The notes under the pieces: generated by a model
The model's database searches: none
Told to the model about the DNA's origin: nothing
What the model saw: the letters and a program-made list of their open reading frames with translations, nothing else
DNA from: Candidatus Nitrosopolaris rasttigaisensis
Lineage (GTDB): Archaea; Thermoproteota; Nitrososphaeria; Nitrososphaerales; Nitrososphaeraceae
Length of the DNA stretch: 5,742 nucleotides
Assembly (NCBI GenBank): GCA_933226995.1
Contig: CAKOFP010000133.1
Coordinates: 1 to 5,742, forward strand
Reading direction: 5' to 3'
Position numbers and translations under genes: made by a program
Part shown: one piece after another, positions 5,669 through 5,742 of the stretch
How positions within the stretch are numbered: position 1 is the stretch's first letter
Layout: every line of letters starts with the position of its first letter

Positions 5669-5742
5669 ATGGCTGAATTTTTTAATCGACTCTCGTTGTC
5701 TGCTTTTGAAGATATGGCCGGAAAAAGTACGGAGGATATAAC
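5669..5742 (+). CDS. Start of an unidentified gene, cut by the window edge
   Basis: The ATG at 5669 opens 24 codons (MAEFFNRLSLSAFEDMAGK and on) that run off the right edge with no stop. A T-rich element, TTTTTTATTTT (5622-5632), lies about 42 bases upstream and a weaker TCATAAT about 24 bases upstream; either could be the TATA box. There is no ribosome binding site. The visible part is too short to assign a family; it looks like a soluble N-terminus with an amphipathic helix rather than a signal peptide. Confidence 0.4.
   Translation, partial: MAEFFNRLSLSAFEDMAGKSTEDI

Overview
The window looks like chromosomal DNA from an archaeon, most likely a soil ammonia-oxidising member of Nitrososphaerales (Thaumarchaeota). 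Three things suggest this: the AT-rich composition, TATA-like elements about 26-27 bases before the start codons with no usable Shine-Dalgarno leader, and an archaeal-type EF-Tu/SelB-like protein with a degenerate GTPase domain. Naming the lineage is inference from protein style, because no search was run. Coding density is low. Only three full-length genes and one edge fragment look intact; most of the rest is decaying gene sequence.

Left part (1-2336): a leaderless MarR-family regulator lies on the + strand (95-631). Facing it on the - strand is an intact-looking NrtB/SsuC/TauC-type ABC permease (880-1731), preceded in the same operon by its ATP-binding subunit. The ATPase (1679-2336) is clearly dead. 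Its reading is spread over three frames, with internal deletions, a stop codon and lost catalytic residues.

Middle (2337-4253): divergent from the ATPase is the matching periplasmic/lipoprotein-type substrate-binding protein (2502-3059, + strand). It is also a pseudogene, with at least five frame changes and more than a third of the protein deleted, but its N-terminal membrane segment and its C-terminus can still be read. The three genes were therefore a complete importer in a divergent arrangement, of which only the permease keeps an open frame. Beyond it lies a gene graveyard: a small minus-strand gene with an apparent one-base frameshift (3109-3263), an unassigned open stretch (3320-3556), and a longer minus-strand frame interrupted only by stop codons (3690-4253).

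Right part (4254-5742): a cluster of GTAC-centred half-sites lies upstream of a well-preserved archaeal EF-Tu/SelB-like protein (4445-5380). Its switch/P-loop region no longer matches a GTPase, while domains II and III are kept. A weak minus-strand remnant (5455-5645) and the first 24 codons of an unidentified gene (5669 onward) end the window.

I see no CRISPR array, tRNA, rRNA, insertion sequence or integrase, and nothing that amounts to a new defence or mobile system. The main biological content is the piecemeal decay of an ABC importer beside conserved regulatory and translation-related genes.
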